Positions 47,240-59,489 of a DNA stretch of 64,000 bases are shown here, piece by piece. The position numbers and the translations under genes are program-made. The notes beneath the pieces are model-generated. The model searched no databases, was not told where the DNA came from, and saw only the letters and a list, made by a program, of their open reading frames with translations. The DNA comes from Massilia eurypsychrophila (GTDB taxonomy: Bacteria > Pseudomonadota > Gammaproteobacteria > Burkholderiales > Burkholderiaceae_D): positions 62,001-126,000 of the forward strand of contig NZ_PDOC01000015.1 in assembly GCF_002760655.1 (NCBI RefSeq). Direction: 5' to 3'. Each line of letters begins with the position of its first letter. The first letter of the stretch is position 1.

Positions 47240-48076
47240 TTAACCAATGTTGGCTGCATGCCAGACCTTCAGCGCGTCAACCGTCTCTGCAACATCATGC
47301 ACTCGTACAATTTTAGCGCCATGCGCAACAGCCGCCAACGCGCCTGCCAGGCTGCCCGCCAGCCGCTGCCCCACCGGCCTGCCGGTAACCGCGCCGATCA
47401 TCGACTTGCGCGACAAGCCGGCCAGCACCGGCAAGCCGAGTTCCTGTTCGATCCGGCCGGTCGCCCGCAGCAATGCGAAGTTGTGCTCAACCGTCTTGCC
47501 GAAGCCAAAACCCGGATCGACGCAGATGCGCTTGCGGTCGATGCCGGCGGCGACCAGGGCGGCGGCGCGCTCGGCCAGGAAGGCGATGACGTCGGCCACG
47601 ACGTCGCCGTAGTCGGGATTCTGCTGCATGGTAGCAGGCGTGCTCTGCATATGCATCACGCACAGCCCACAACCGCTGTCGGCCACGGCGGCGATCGCGC
47701 CAGGGGCGCGAAAGGCGTTGATGTCGTTGATCATGTCGGCGCCGGCGATGATAGCCTCGCGCATCACTTGCGGCTTACAGGTATCGACCGACAGCGCCTT
47801 GCCGAGCCCGCGCAGCGCATACAGCGCCGGCATCACGCGCCGCATTTCTTCGTCGAGCGGCACCGCGGGCGAGCCGGGACGGCTCGACTCGCCGCCGACG
47901 TCGATCAGGTCGGCGCCGTCGGCGGCCATCTCTTCGGCGCGCGAAATGGCAAATTCGAGCGACTGGAAGCGGCCGCCGTCAGAAAACGAGTCGGGGGTGA
48001 CGTTCAGGATGCCCATCACCAGCGGCGTGGCGTCGAGCGCGAAGCCGTAACGGCCGCATTGCAGGAAGTGTCGCAT
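47240..48076 (-). CDS. folP: Dihydropteroate synthase
   Basis: A 278-residue enzyme joining p-aminobenzoate to hydroxymethyl-dihydropterin diphosphate in folate synthesis; the target of sulfonamides. Motifs: [15 protein letters not shown] near residue 23, [30 protein letters not shown] and GLSRKSMIG. These are all in family order, and length is normal. It follows ftsH after a terminator and precedes glmM with a 20-base gap; folP and glmM are probably co-transcribed. Confidence 0.97.
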   Translation of the reverse strand: MRHFLQCGRYGFALDATPLVMGILNVTPDSFSDGGRFQSLEFAISRAEEMAADGADLIDVGGESSRPGSPAVPLDEEMRRVMPALYALRGLGKALSVDTCKPQVMREAIIAGADMINDINAFRAPGAIAAVADSGCGLCVMHMQSTPATMQQNPDYGDVVADVIAFLAERAAALVAAGIDRKRICVDPGFGFGKTVEHNFALLRATGRIEQELGLPVLAGLSRKSMIGAVTGRPVGQRLAGSLAGALAAVAHGAKIVRVHDVAETVDALKVWHAANIG

Positions 48077-48102
48077 CAGAGACTGAAATTAAATTGGGAA
48101 CG

Positions 48103-48131
48103 AAAAAAAGGCATCCTGCGGGATGCCTTTT
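48103..48131 (-). terminator. Rho-independent terminator after ftsH
   Basis: On the minus strand AAAAGGCATCC / GGATGCCTTTTT with loop CGCA ends in seven T, 19 bases beyond the ftsH stop. It separates ftsH from folP at least partly. Confidence 0.88.
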
Positions 48132-48149
48132 CGAGGGTCGTGCAAACGA

Positions 48150-50039
48150 TCAAGCCGGCGCCGTCGCGTTCGGCGAGATGCCGTCCGAATCGCCCTTGTC
48201 GCCCGTTGGCGGCGTGCGCTTCGGGTTGCCCGAGGCCGGGTTGCGCGGCTCGTGGCCGGCCATGATGTCGTTGATCTGCTCGGCATCGATGGTTTCCCAG
48301 TCGAGCAGCGCACGGGTCATCGCTTCGACCTTGTCGCGGTTCTCTTCCAGCAGGCGGCGCGACAGCGCGTACTGCGTATCGAGAATGCTGCGGATCTCGG
48401 CATCGACCTTTTGCTGGGTCGCCTCGGAGATGGTCTTGGTGGCGCCGCCGAAGAAGCCTTCGTTCTCGCTGTCCTCGTAGACCATCACGCCCATGCTGTC
48501 GGACATGCCGAAGCGGGTGACCATGGCGCGGGCCAGCTTGGTGGCGCGCGAGAAGTCGTTCGATGCGCCCGTCGACATCTGGCCGACGAAGATCTCTTCG
48601 GCGATACGGCCGCCGAACAGGATCGAGATTTCTTCCAGCATCTTGTCCTTGTAGCCCGACAGCGCGTCGTGCTCAGGCAGCTGCCAGGTCAGGCCGAGCG
48701 CAAAGCCGCGCGGCATGATCGTGACCTTGTGGACCGGATCGGCCTTCGGCAACAGCTTGGCGATGACGGCGTGGCCGGACTCGTGGTAGGCCGTATTGCG
48801 GCGCTCTTCCTCGCGCATGACCATCGACTTGCGCTCCGGACCCATGTAGATCTTGTCCTTGGCATCTTCAAAGTCGATCATCTCGACCAGGCGCTTGCTG
48901 CGGCGGGCGGCGAACAGGGCCGCTTCGTTGACCAGATTGGCCAGGTCGGCGCCCGAGAAACCAGGGGTGCCGCGGGCCAGGATGTCGGCCTTGACGTCGG
49001 TGCCGATTGGCACTTTGCGCATGTGCACGTTGAGGATCTGCTCGCGGCCGCGGATGTCCGGCAGGCCAACCATCACCTGGCGGTCGAAACGGCCCGGACG
49101 CAGCAGCGCCTTGTCGAGCACGTCGGCGCGGTTGGTGGCGGCGACGACGATGACGCCGGAGCTCGCTTCGAAGCCGTCCATCTCGACCAGCAGCTGGTTC
49201 AGCGTCTGTTCGCGCTCGTCGTTACCGCCGCCCATGCCGGCGCCACGGTGACGGCCGACCGCGTCGATCTCGTCGATGAAGATGATGCATGGCGAATGCT
49301 TCTTGGCGTTCTCGAACATGTCGCGCACGCGGCTTGCACCGACGCCGACGAACATCTCGACGAAGTCGGAACCGGAAATCGAGAAGAACGGCACTTTCGC
49401 CTCGCCGGCGATGGCGCGGGCCAGCAGCGTTTTACCGGTACCCGGAGGGCCGACCATCAGCACGCCGCGCGGAATGCGTCCGCCCAGCTTCTGGAACTTG
49501 GTCGGGTCCTTCAGGAAGTCGACGATCTCGTTGACTTCTTCTTTCGCTTCGTCGCAACCGGCGACGTCGGCGAAGGTGACGGTGTTGTTGGTTTCATCCA
49601 TCATGCGCGCCTTCGACTTGCCGAAGGAGAACGCGCCGCCCTTGCCGCCGCCTTGCATCTGGCGCATGAAGAACACCCACACGCCGATCAGCAGCAGCAT
49701 CGGGAACCACGAGATGAATACCTGCTGCAGGAACGATGCTTCCTCAGGTGGCTTGATGTCGAAGCGCACGCCGTTTTCACGCAAGTCGCCGACCAGCCCG
49801 CGGTCGAGCATGCTGGCGGTGGCGCGCACCTTGGTGTCGTCGGTGCGCGTGGCGGTGATGTTGGCGCCTTCGATCACGACATCCTTGATGCGATTGCCCT
49901 TGACGTCATCGAGCAGCTCGGAATAAGCGATGGTCTTGCTGCCGCTCGCGGCGCTGTGGTTGTCGAACTGCTTGAACAGCATGAACAACAGCAGTGCGAC
50001 GACCACCCAGATGGCGGATTTGGAAAACATATTATTCAC
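48150..50039 (-). CDS. ftsH: ATP-dependent zinc metalloprotease FtsH
   Basis: A 629-residue membrane-anchored AAA+ protease that degrades misfolded membrane proteins and regulators such as LpxC. Start is GTG 50039, five bases after AGGAG. Two membrane helices flank a periplasmic domain (about residues 8-120). The AAA module has Walker [18 protein letters not shown], Walker [13 protein letters not shown], and the second-region-of-homology arginines in [14 protein letters not shown]. The protease module has [12 protein letters not shown] (zinc HExxH), with the third ligand Asp expected in the later SNDF region. It follows rlmE on the same strand, the usual pair. Confidence 0.98.
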   Translation of the reverse strand: MNNMFSKSAIWVVVALLLFMLFKQFDNHSAASGSKTIAYSELLDDVKGNRIKDVVIEGANITATRTDDTKVRATASMLDRGLVGDLRENGVRFDIKPPEEASFLQQVFISWFPMLLLIGVWVFFMRQMQGGGKGGAFSFGKSKARMMDETNNTVTFADVAGCDEAKEEVNEIVDFLKDPTKFQKLGGRIPRGVLMVGPPGTGKTLLARAIAGEAKVPFFSISGSDFVEMFVGVGASRVRDMFENAKKHSPCIIFIDEIDAVGRHRGAGMGGGNDEREQTLNQLLVEMDGFEASSGVIVVAATNRADVLDKALLRPGRFDRQVMVGLPDIRGREQILNVHMRKVPIGTDVKADILARGTPGFSGADLANLVNEAALFAARRSKRLVEMIDFEDAKDKIYMGPERKSMVMREEERRNTAYHESGHAVIAKLLPKADPVHKVTIMPRGFALGLTWQLPEHDALSGYKDKMLEEISILFGGRIAEEIFVGQMSTGASNDFSRATKLARAMVTRFGMSDSMGVMVYEDSENEGFFGGATKTISEATQQKVDAEIRSILDTQYALSRRLLEENRDKVEAMTRALLDWETIDAEQINDIMAGHEPRNPASGNPKRTPPTGDKGDSDGISPNATAPA

Positions 50040-50231
50040 GAAAACTCCTTTGATGCTGGCGCATCTTTTGCCGAATTTAGAACGCCGATTTTACTCGCAA
50101 TAAGCAGCCCATGCCACGCACGAGGTGTCCGTTGCCCAAAAAACCACTCAAAATCCTGCTTTGGATTGGTGCGCTTGCCACCAATCGAAGCCCGGATGGA
50201 CCCCTACCCGGCTGATGTGCGGCTTGATCGG

Positions 50232-50918
50232 TCAAATATCAAGGGTCGATTCGTCGTCCTCGGCGTGAATTTTCACACCTGGATTCTTCAAACCACGGCC
50301 AAGCAGGAAAATTTCGGACGATTTGTCCCGGCTCGCCTTCGGCTTGACCTGTTTGACGGTCTTGAATTCGGCCCGAAACTTCTCGACGACCTGGCTGAAA
50401 CCCATATCCTTGAAGCACTTGACCAACAATGCGCCACTTGGTTTCATGTGGAGTTGAGAAAACTCAATTGCCAAATCGATAAGATGCTCCATGCGCGCGG
50501 CGTCAGCCGTCGGGATGCCCGACAGGTTCGGCGCCATGTCCGACAGCACCAGGTCGGCCTTGCGGCCGGCCAGGATCGCGTGCAGTTCGCGCAACGGGCG
50601 GGCATCGCGGAAGTCGCCCAGGATGAACTGGACGTCGGCGACCGGATCCATCGGCAGCATGTCGAGGCCGATGATGGTGCCGCTGATGCCGCCGCCCTCC
50701 TGCCCCGACAGCTTCTTGCGCGCGTACTGGCTCCAGCTGCCCGGCGTACTGCCGAGGTCGACAATCACCTGCCCAGGCTTGATCAGCTTTTCGCTTTCGT
50801 CGATCTCCTTGAGTTTGTAGGCGGCGCGTGCACGGTAACCCTCTTTCTGCGCCAATTTGACGTAGGGGTCGTTGATGTGGTCGTGCAACCAGTTTTTGTT
50901 TAATTTGTTCTTTGCCAT
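50232..50918 (-). CDS. rlmE: 23S rRNA (uridine-2'-O-)-methyltransferase RlmE
   Basis: A 228-residue SAM-dependent enzyme methylating U2552 of 23S rRNA late in 50S assembly. Typical N-terminus [20 protein letters not shown] with [12 protein letters not shown], motif [17 protein letters not shown] (STPGSW replaces the commoner GAAPGGW), LDMLPMD and [13 protein letters not shown]. The catalytic tetrad K-D-K-E appears to be present ([26 protein letters not shown]). It is divergent from yhbY across 40 bases, an arrangement conserved in proteobacteria; ftsH lies downstream. Confidence 0.96.
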   Translation of the reverse strand: MAKNKLNKNWLHDHINDPYVKLAQKEGYRARAAYKLKEIDESEKLIKPGQVIVDLGSTPGSWSQYARKKLSGQEGGGISGTIIGLDMLPMDPVADVQFILGDFRDARPLRELHAILAGRKADLVLSDMAPNLSGIPTADAARMEHLIDLAIEFSQLHMKPSGALLVKCFKDMGFSQVVEKFRAEFKTVKQVKPKASRDKSSEIFLLGRGLKNPGVKIHAEDDESTLDI

Positions 50919-50958
50919 TCGCGTAGAATACTGCTTTTAAAGGATTAATTAGAATATT

Positions 50959-51429
50959 ATGCAAAAACTTACACCCGTCGAGCGCAGCGCACTGCGCGCT
51001 GAAGCCCACGGCCTCAAGCCTGTCGTCATTATCGGCGAAGCGGGCCTGACGCCCTCGGTGATGAAGGAAATCGCGGCCAGCCTCGACTCCCACGGCCTGA
51101 TCAAGGTGCGCGTGGCCGGCGACGACCGCGACGCCCGCGTCGCCATGTACGAAGGCATCTGCGAAGAACTCAAAGCCCATCCGGTGCAGCACATCGGCAA
51201 GCTGCTGGTCATCTACCGCCCGAAAGTCGAAGTGGTCAAGGAACGCAGCAGCAAGTCCGGCAAGGGCATGCGCGAAGTAACCATCGTCAAGGCCAGCGCC
51301 AGCGGCACCAAGCGCCCGAGCGTCACCAAGGTCATGATCAAGGGTAATGAACGCGTCACCGAGGGCGGCACCATCAAGCGCGCCAAGCCGCGTCAGACAA
51401 GCCCGAAAAAAGGCGCGTTGGGTAAGTAA
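50959..51429 (+). CDS. yhbY: YhbY-family RNA-binding protein (CRM domain)
   Basis: A 156-residue protein. The first about 95 residues are a CRM domain: LTPVERSALRAEAHGLKPVVIIGEAG, then the GxxG-like segment GLTPSVMKEIAASLDSHGLIKVRVAG, and VQHIGKLLVIYRP. YhbY associates with pre-50S ribosomal subunits. A basic tail of about 60 residues (SSKSGKGM through PRQTSPKKGALGK) is longer than in enterobacterial YhbY and probably adds RNA contacts. The divergent partner is rlmE, also acting on the large subunit. Confidence 0.95.
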   Translation: MQKLTPVERSALRAEAHGLKPVVIIGEAGLTPSVMKEIAASLDSHGLIKVRVAGDDRDARVAMYEGICEELKAHPVQHIGKLLVIYRPKVEVVKERSSKSGKGMREVTIVKASASGTKRPSVTKVMIKGNERVTEGGTIKRAKPRQTSPKKGALGK

Positions 51430-51453
51430 TCCTGCGTCGTTAGCTCCAAGACC

Positions 51454-51542
51454 GTCGCCCCCCCGCGCAGGCGGGGGTCCATGCTGAGTATGCTCCGTAG
51501 GTATAGCAAGCTCAGCATGGATTCCCGCCTTCGCGGGAACGA
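51454..51542. repeat. Paired REP-type inverted repeat (BIME-like)
   Basis: The left arm GTCGCCCCCCCGCGCAGGCG and following GGGTCC is mirrored by the right arm GGATTCCCGCCTTCGCGGGA and following ACGAC; inside, ATGCTGAG (51481-51488) pairs with CTCAGCAT (51511-51518). Each arm has its own G/C-rich hairpin. It lies between the convergent yhbY and DUF4149 genes and may double as a transcription stop. Confidence 0.85.
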
Positions 51543-51597
51543 CGTTGATTCAAGTGGCGCGGCGTGCAAGCGCTGCCACTTCGGCCAAGGCGCGAGT

Positions 51598-52041
51598 TTA
51601 GCGCATCTTTGCCAGCAGCACACCTGCCAAAACGCTCTCGACCAAATACACCAGCTGCGACGCGCCGTGCAGGATGCCGAAGGTGCGCCCATCCGGCGTT
51701 CCCTTCAGCCCCGCCGCGCCGGCCGCCTCTTTCAGGTTCGCCATGGCCGGCTGCAGCCCGACATAAATCACTATCGCGCACAACGTCATCGCCACGATCA
51801 GGATGTACAGGGTGCGCTTGCGCTCCTTCTCCATCGGCGAGAACATCACCAGGAAGCGCAGCACGACGGCGCAGCCGATGCACAGCCATGCCTCGGTGCG
51901 CAGCAGGAAGCCGACGATGGTCCCGGCCAGCACGTTGTCGTTCAGGCTGAGAAACAGCGTCGGCGCCACCACGTAGCCGATCGTCCACAGGCTGCCGGCC
52001 CACAGGGCGGCAACCAGCAGGCGCGCGCGCGCGGCGACCAT
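51598..52041 (-). CDS. DUF4149-type membrane protein
   Basis: A 147-residue integral membrane protein with four hydrophobic helices: ARARLLVAALWAGSLWTIGYVVAPTLF, ACLCIGCAVVL-like WLCIGCAVVLRFLVMF, LYILIVAMTLCAIVIYVGL and GASQLVYLVESVLAGVLLA. It matches the DUF4149 proteins found beside greA in betaproteobacteria; function unknown. Its ATG overlaps the greA stop by one base (TGATG), so it is translated with greA. Confidence 0.85.
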   Translation of the reverse strand: MVAARARLLVAALWAGSLWTIGYVVAPTLFLSLNDNVLAGTIVGFLLRTEAWLCIGCAVVLRFLVMFSPMEKERKRTLYILIVAMTLCAIVIYVGLQPAMANLKEAAGAAGLKGTPDGRTFGILHGASQLVYLVESVLAGVLLAKMR

Positions 52042-52520
52042 CAGATGTATTTGACTTCGAGGATTTCGTATTCGCGCGGGCCGGACGGCGCCTGCACTTC
52101 GACGACGTCGCCGGCGTATTTGCCGATCAGGGCGCGGGCGATCGGCGAGGTCACCGACACCTTGCTCAGTTTGAGGTCGGCTTCGTCGAGGCCGACGATC
52201 TGGTAGGTCACCTTCAGGCCATTTTCAAGGTCTTCCAGGTCGACCGTCGCGGCGAACACGACGCGCCCTTCGGCGTCGAGCGTGGTCGGGTCGATCACCT
52301 GGGCGGCGCCCAGCTTGCCTTCGAGTTCGGCGATGCGTCCTTCGACGAACGCCTGGCGCTCCTTGGCGGCGTCGTACTCGGCGTTCTCGGACAGGTCGCC
52401 ATGCGAGCGCGCCTCGGAGATCGCGTCGATGACGATGCGGCGCTCCTTGGTTTTCAGCTGGTGCAGCTCGTCCTTGAGGAGCTCTGCGCCGTATTTGGTC
52501 AGTGGAACCGATGAGTTCAT
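52041..52520 (-). CDS. greA: Transcription elongation factor GreA
   Basis: A 159-residue cytoplasmic protein from ATG 52520 with AGGAA before it; the open frame upstream is not coding. The N-terminal coiled coil (YGAELLKDELHQLKTKERRIVIDAI, SENAEYDAAKERQAFVEGRI) carries the acidic tip residues D and E that reach into the RNA polymerase secondary channel to trigger transcript cleavage. The C-terminal FKBP-like domain ends in SPIARALIGKYAGDVVEV. Stalled or backtracked polymerase is its target. It lies downstream of carB, separated by a terminator. Confidence 0.98.
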   Translation of the reverse strand: MNSSVPLTKYGAELLKDELHQLKTKERRIVIDAISEARSHGDLSENAEYDAAKERQAFVEGRIAELEGKLGAAQVIDPTTLDAEGRVVFAATVDLEDLENGLKVTYQIVGLDEADLKLSKVSVTSPIARALIGKYAGDVVEVQAPSGPREYEILEVKYI

Positions 52521-52564
52521 AATTTCCTGCTTCTGTTCTGTGTTTATTGGTCGTACCAAAAGTG

Positions 52565-52608
52565 AAAACCACAGAGGCACGCGGCGTAAACCGCGCAAAC
52601 TCTGTGGT
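52565..52608 (-). terminator. Rho-independent terminator after carB
   Basis: On the minus strand ACCACAGAG / CTCTGTGGT forms a nine-base outer stem with an inner GCGG/CCGC pairing, followed by TTTTCACTTTT, 20 bases after the carB stop. This should isolate carAB from greA. Confidence 0.85.
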
Positions 52609-52628
52609 CAAGAGGTACTGCGTGACGC

Positions 52629-55859
<3,231 letters not shown>

Positions 55860-57023
55860 TTAATTCTTCTCCGCGGCTTGCATCAGGTTGATGAAGCGGT
55901 CAAACAGGTAAGCGACGTCAGCCGGCCCGGGCGATGCTTCCGGGTGGCCCTGGAAGCAGAACGCCGGCTTGTCGGTGCGGGCAAAGCCCTGCAGCGAGCC
56001 GTCGAACAGGGAAACGTGGGTCACGCGGCAGTTGGCCGGCAAGGTCGCCGCATCGACGGCGAAACCGTGGTTCTGCGAAGTGATCATCACCTTCTTCGAA
56101 TCGAGGTCCTGCACCGGATGGTTGGCGCCGTGGTGGCCGAACTTCATCTTCATCGTCTTCGCGCCGCTGGCTAACGCCATGATCTGGTGGCCGAGGCAGA
56201 TACCGAAGGTCGGGATGCCGCGCTCGATCAGCTCTTTCGTGGCCGCGATGGCGTAGTCGCACGGCTCCGGGTCGCCCGGACCGTTGGCCAGGAAGATGCC
56301 ATCGGGATTGAGCGCCAGCGCATCGGCAGCGCTGGCCTGGGCCGGCAGCACGGTGATCTTGCAGCCGCGCTCGGCGAGCATGCGCAAGATGTTGCGCTTG
56401 ATGCCATAGTCGAAAGCGACGACGTGAAATTTCGGTTCAGCCTGCGTGCCGTAGCCCTGGCCGAGCGCCCATTCCGATTCGGTCCACTGGTAAGCGGTCT
56501 TGGTGGAGACCACTTTCGCCAGGTCCATGCCGGCAAGACCGGGGAACGAGCGCGCCAGTTCCAGCGCCTGCGCGCTGGAGGGCTCGGCGCCCTGGTTGCC
56601 GGTCAGAATGGCGCCGCTCTGGGCGCCCTTCTCTCGCAGCAGGCGCGTCAGCTTGCGCGTGTCGATGCCGGAAATGGCGACGATGTTCTCCGCCTTCAGG
56701 TAGTCCGCCAGCGATTGGGTCGAACGGAAATTCGATGCCATCAGCGGCAGGTCGCGAATGATCAGGCCGGCTGCATGGATCTTGGACGCTTCGACGTCTT
56801 CGGCGTTGATGCCGTAGTTACCGACGTGCGGGTACGTCAAGGTGACGAGCTGGCGCGAGTAGCTTGGGTCGGTGAGGATTTCCTGATAGCCGGTCATGGC
56901 AGTGTTGAACACGACCTCGCCGGTGGTATGACCGGCAGCGCCGATCGAAATACCTTTAAAGATCGTTCCGTCGGCTAGTGCCAGGATGGCTGGAACGGAA
57001 GGGCCAGAAAAAAATGGCGGCAA
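55860..57023 (-). CDS. carA: Carbamoyl-phosphate synthase small (glutaminase) subunit
   Basis: A 387-residue glutamine amidotransferase that passes ammonia to CarB. The start is TTG 57023 (displayed [10 protein letters not shown]), six bases after AGGAG; no ATG is suitably placed. N-terminal domain: [35 protein letters not shown]. The class I glutaminase domain has the nucleophile elbow [14 protein letters not shown] (Cys) and the late [13 protein letters not shown] with His and Glu of the triad. Its stop abuts the carB ATG. Expression is likely controlled from the promoter at 57172-57200 and the structured leader between. Confidence 0.98.
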   Translation of the reverse strand: MPPFFSGPSVPAILALADGTIFKGISIGAAGHTTGEVVFNTAMTGYQEILTDPSYSRQLVTLTYPHVGNYGINAEDVEASKIHAAGLIIRDLPLMASNFRSTQSLADYLKAENIVAISGIDTRKLTRLLREKGAQSGAILTGNQGAEPSSAQALELARSFPGLAGMDLAKVVSTKTAYQWTESEWALGQGYGTQAEPKFHVVAFDYGIKRNILRMLAERGCKITVLPAQASAADALALNPDGIFLANGPGDPEPCDYAIAATKELIERGIPTFGICLGHQIMALASGAKTMKMKFGHHGANHPVQDLDSKKVMITSQNHGFAVDAATLPANCRVTHVSLFDGSLQGFARTDKPAFCFQGHPEASPGPADVAYLFDRFINLMQAAEKN

Positions 57024-57165
57024 GGGTAACTCCTGATAAAGTTACCGTAGCTGCGCCACGTCAGACCGACGACCATCGATACCGCGCCTGTTTGCGCGGG
57101 AATGGACGTCAAGTGAATGATGGGATGGTGGGTAGTCGCTACGGTATGTGTGGGAATGGCTAAAC
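57024..57165 (-). promoter_or_regulatory. Structured carA leader with alternative pairings
   Basis: On the minus-strand RNA, an early TACCGTAGC (57146-57138) can pair perfectly with GCTACGGTA (57051-57043). The last part of that second arm, GGTAAC (57046-57041), can instead pair with GTTACC (57030-57025), putting AGGA of the Shine-Dalgarno in the loop and the final G plus start region in or next to the stem. A separate hairpin CCGCGC / GCGCGG lies between (57099-57082). The two pairings exclude each other, as in riboswitches or attenuators acting on translation. No known class is claimed. Confidence 0.5.
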
Positions 57166-57171
57166 CTCCAA

Positions 57172-57200
57172 ATTATAGCGCAAAGCGGCCTTCCCGGCAA
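57172..57200 (-). promoter_or_regulatory. Sigma-70 promoter of carAB
   Basis: On the minus strand TTGCCG and a perfect TATAAT are separated by 17 bases. The expected transcription start near 57165 leaves a leader of about 140 bases before the carA TTG. Confidence 0.8.
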
Positions 57201-57309
57201 TGCGCGACCGAGATATTCCGCCGCCCCCTGCGGTTCTGCTGGACACGCGCGGTGCGCCTCTTTACATTGTCTGCGACAGCAGCACGGACTCGGACAACAG
57301 GAAACAGCA

Positions 57310-57723
57310 ATGGCAACATTTGGCAGAGACACCCCGATGGAACGGCCCAATCCGGGCGGACGCGCGGCAGTATTCGTACCGAGCCTGCAGGCTGAAGAAG
57401 CCGTCGCCGCGGCGCTCAACAACGGTTCCGGCATGGTCGGCTTCGGCAATGCCGACGGCACCGTCACCCTCTACTTCGAAAACAACCGCTTCCGCGACGG
57501 CGGCCTGTTCAAGTGGGAAAGCAAGGCATTCAAGGCGTACGGACGAATGGTCGAGCGCATGCCGACGGTCAACAAGCTGGTGTGCGATGCGGCCAACCTG
57601 ATCCAGGTCGGGTTCATCCAGGGGCAGGACATTATGGTGCGCGATATGGATCAGCTCGCTGCTTGGCTGCAGCGCAGCGACGCGGCCGATTCAATGCCGG
57701 AGTCGGCGGAAATTCACGTTTAA
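57310..57723 (+). CDS. Hypothetical protein, 137 aa
   Basis: The start at ATG 57310 follows AGGAA. The family is not recognised. Visible features: a hydrophilic first 20 residues (FGRDTPMERPNPGGR), then a compact alpha/beta stretch LQAEEAVAAALNNGSGMVGF and NADGTVTLYFENNRF, a Trp/Lys patch FKWESKAFKAYGRMVERM, and a helical C-terminus ending acidic. No signal peptide or membrane helix. It is divergent from carAB and separated from it by about 285 bases; a REP-like hairpin follows its stop. Single-gene transcription is likely. Confidence 0.75.
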   Translation: MATFGRDTPMERPNPGGRAAVFVPSLQAEEAVAAALNNGSGMVGFGNADGTVTLYFENNRFRDGGLFKWESKAFKAYGRMVERMPTVNKLVCDAANLIQVGFIQGQDIMVRDMDQLAAWLQRSDAADSMPESAEIHV

Positions 57724-57763
57724 AAGCAAACGGCGGCTTCGGCTATAGCCTGAAAACCGTCGT

Positions 57764-57816
57764 GCTCGCCATTGACGAACCCGCCCTCCCCGCGCGGGCG
57801 GGGGCCCCTGGCGAGC
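57764..57816. repeat. REP-like inverted repeat
   Basis: The outer stem GCTCGCCA (57764-57771) / TGGCGAGC (57809-57816) encloses a G/C hairpin CCCGCC / GGCGGG around the core CCCCGCGCGGGCGGGGG. That core is shared with the paired REP at 51454-51542, so both belong to one repeat family. It lies between convergent genes. Confidence 0.75.
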
Positions 57817-57820
57817 AAAG

Positions 57821-58231
57821 TTACGCCGTCAGCGCCGCAATCCCCGCCCTGGCGATCTGCGCATCCTCGGCCGACTTCACGCCGGAAACACCGACCGCGC
57901 CGACCACCTGGCCTTCATACACGATCGGCACGCCGCCCTCAAGCATGCCGTCGATGAACGGCGCCGACAGGAACGACACGCGCCCGCCATTGATCATGTC
58001 TTCGTAAATCTTCGACTCGCGCCGGCCCAGCGCGGCGGTCTTGGCCTTGGCCGGCGCGATGTGCGCCGACACCGGCGCGGCGCCGTCGAGGCGCTGCAGC
58101 CACAGCAGGTGGCCGCCGTCGTCGACGATGGCAATGACCACCGGCCAGTTGTTGGCGATCGCTTCCGCTTCGGCGGCGGCGGCAATCTGCTTTACGTCTT
58201 GCAGCGTCAGGAATGGTTTCGTTTGCATCAT
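57821..58231 (-). CDS. GlcG/HbpS-family (haem-degrading-like) protein
   Basis: A 136-residue single-domain protein of the GlcG/HbpS/PduO-C fold: LTLQDVKQIAAAAEAEAIAN, VVIAIVDDGGHLLWLQRLDGA near residue 32, KAKTAALGRRES, GGVPIVYEGQVVGAVGVSG and a C-terminal DAQIARAGIAAL. Some family members bind haem or cobalamin; most have no tested role. No signal peptide is evident here. It lies 28 bases downstream of the patatin lipoprotein gene on the same strand, so they may be co-transcribed. Confidence 0.88.
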   Translation of the reverse strand: MMQTKPFLTLQDVKQIAAAAEAEAIANNWPVVIAIVDDGGHLLWLQRLDGAAPVSAHIAPAKAKTAALGRRESKIYEDMINGGRVSFLSAPFIDGMLEGGVPIVYEGQVVGAVGVSGVKSAEDAQIARAGIAALTA

Positions 58232-58259
58232 GATCTCCTCGATGGTTGTTATGGATTGG

Positions 58260-59174
58260 TTATTGTTGCTGTCTGGCCCTGAGCTTGGCCTTAATCTGCG
58301 GCATGACGGCGGCGGCGGCTTGTTCGCCGGCCAGGATCGCCAGGTTGCGCGAGTTGAAGTCGCCGCCCCCCATGGTGCCCAGGCGCGGCGACACGACGAC
58401 GTCGGCGTCTTTCAGTTCGTAATGGTTCAGGCGCTGACCCATGATGCTGAAGGTCTGCATCAGCACTTCAAGCGAGCTGAGCGTCGCCTGCGCATCGGTC
58501 TGCGTCGAGATATTGACGGCGATAATGAAGTCGGCGCCCATCTCGCGCGCGAAACGCACCGGCACCGGCGCCACCAGGCCGCCGTCGACGTAGGAGCGGC
58601 TGCCGATCTTCACCGGCTGGAACACGCTCGGCACGGCGGACGACGCGCGCACCGCCTGGCCGGTGTTACCGCGCTGGAACAGGATCGGCTGACCGCTGTT
58701 CAGGTCGGTGGCGACGGCGCCGAACGGAATCTTCAGCTTTTCCATCGGCACGTTGCGCACTGCCTTGTTGACGTAGTTCTGCAGCGCGTCGCCCTTCAGC
58801 ACGCCGGAGACCTTGCCAAACAGCGGCAGCGCCCAGTCCGAGATCGACGCCTCGTCCATGTCCATGGCGACCTTTTGCAAGGCGAAGCCGTTGTTGCCGG
58901 CGGCGTACAGCGCGCCGACGACACTGCCGGCGCTGGTGCCGACGATCACGTCCGGAAAGATGCCCTGCGCCTCGAGCGCCTTGATGACGCCGATGTGGGC
59001 AAAACCGCGCGCCGCGCCGCCGCCGAGCGCGAGGCCGATGCGCACCTTGCGCGGCGGCGCCACGACGACGGGGGCGGCAATGACGGGTTCAGCAGGGATG
59101 ATCGGGGCGCTGCCGCGGCAGCCGGCCAGCAGCAATGCGCCGAGCGCGATCAGGGTCAGACGTTTGGAATGCAT
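58260..59174 (-). CDS. Patatin-like phospholipase lipoprotein (RssA-like)
   Basis: A 304-residue protein with signal peptide and lipobox LLLAGC, so probably membrane-anchored in the periplasm. The patatin domain has the oxyanion loop GLALGGGAARGFAHIGVIKA near residue 48, nucleophile elbow VGTSAGSVVGALYA (Ser of the Ser-Asp dyad) and DGGLVAPVPV with the aspartate. It would hydrolyse acyl ester bonds of phospholipids. The bacterial RssA/YchK group matches in size. Substrate and cellular role are not known. Confidence 0.9.
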   Translation of the reverse strand: MHSKRLTLIALGALLLAGCRGSAPIIPAEPVIAAPVVVAPPRKVRIGLALGGGAARGFAHIGVIKALEAQGIFPDVIVGTSAGSVVGALYAAGNNGFALQKVAMDMDEASISDWALPLFGKVSGVLKGDALQNYVNKAVRNVPMEKLKIPFGAVATDLNSGQPILFQRGNTGQAVRASSAVPSVFQPVKIGSRSYVDGGLVAPVPVRFAREMGADFIIAVNISTQTDAQATLSSLEVLMQTFSIMGQRLNHYELKDADVVVSPRLGTMGGGDFNSRNLAILAGEQAAAAVMPQIKAKLRARQQQ

Positions 59175-59489
59175 ATGTCCGGTGCGTGAAACAGTAAGGC
59201 AGAGATTGTAACGTGTTACGCCATGCAGGGCACAGCTGCCGCGACTGCGCGAATGGGGCGCTGCAACGACCGCATCCGCCCGGCCGTCGGCGCAAAAGTC
59301 AGTCGTGTCGCATTACTCATACGACAACACTGGGTTGTGCGAAACGCGGCAAATTTCTTTCGTCAAAATTGAAAACTTAAGACATGGTTTAATTGGCCTA
59401 TAGTAACATTCGTACATACTGTCCGTCCCCATCGCGCCTTTGCGCCGCGGCCCCACCGCCCATCCCCCCCGTCTGCACTGGAACACATC
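59175..59489. other. Divergent intergenic region, patatin gene / chemoreceptor gene
   Basis: About 315 bases, no supported gene. It is AT-richer from 59350 to 59420. TTAAGA and TATAGT separated by 16 bases (about 59376-59403) make a weak promoter candidate for the chemoreceptor. Confidence 0.45.

Noticed and set aside
48123-50903. 926-codon open frame antisense to ftsH and rlmE
   Set aside because: Same cause; low-complexity product and two certain genes on the opposite strand.
57117-57170. Leader peptide in the carA 5' region after GGAGG
   Set aside because: No ATG, GTG or TTG at a usable distance, and no in-frame stop before carA; only an ATT would fit.
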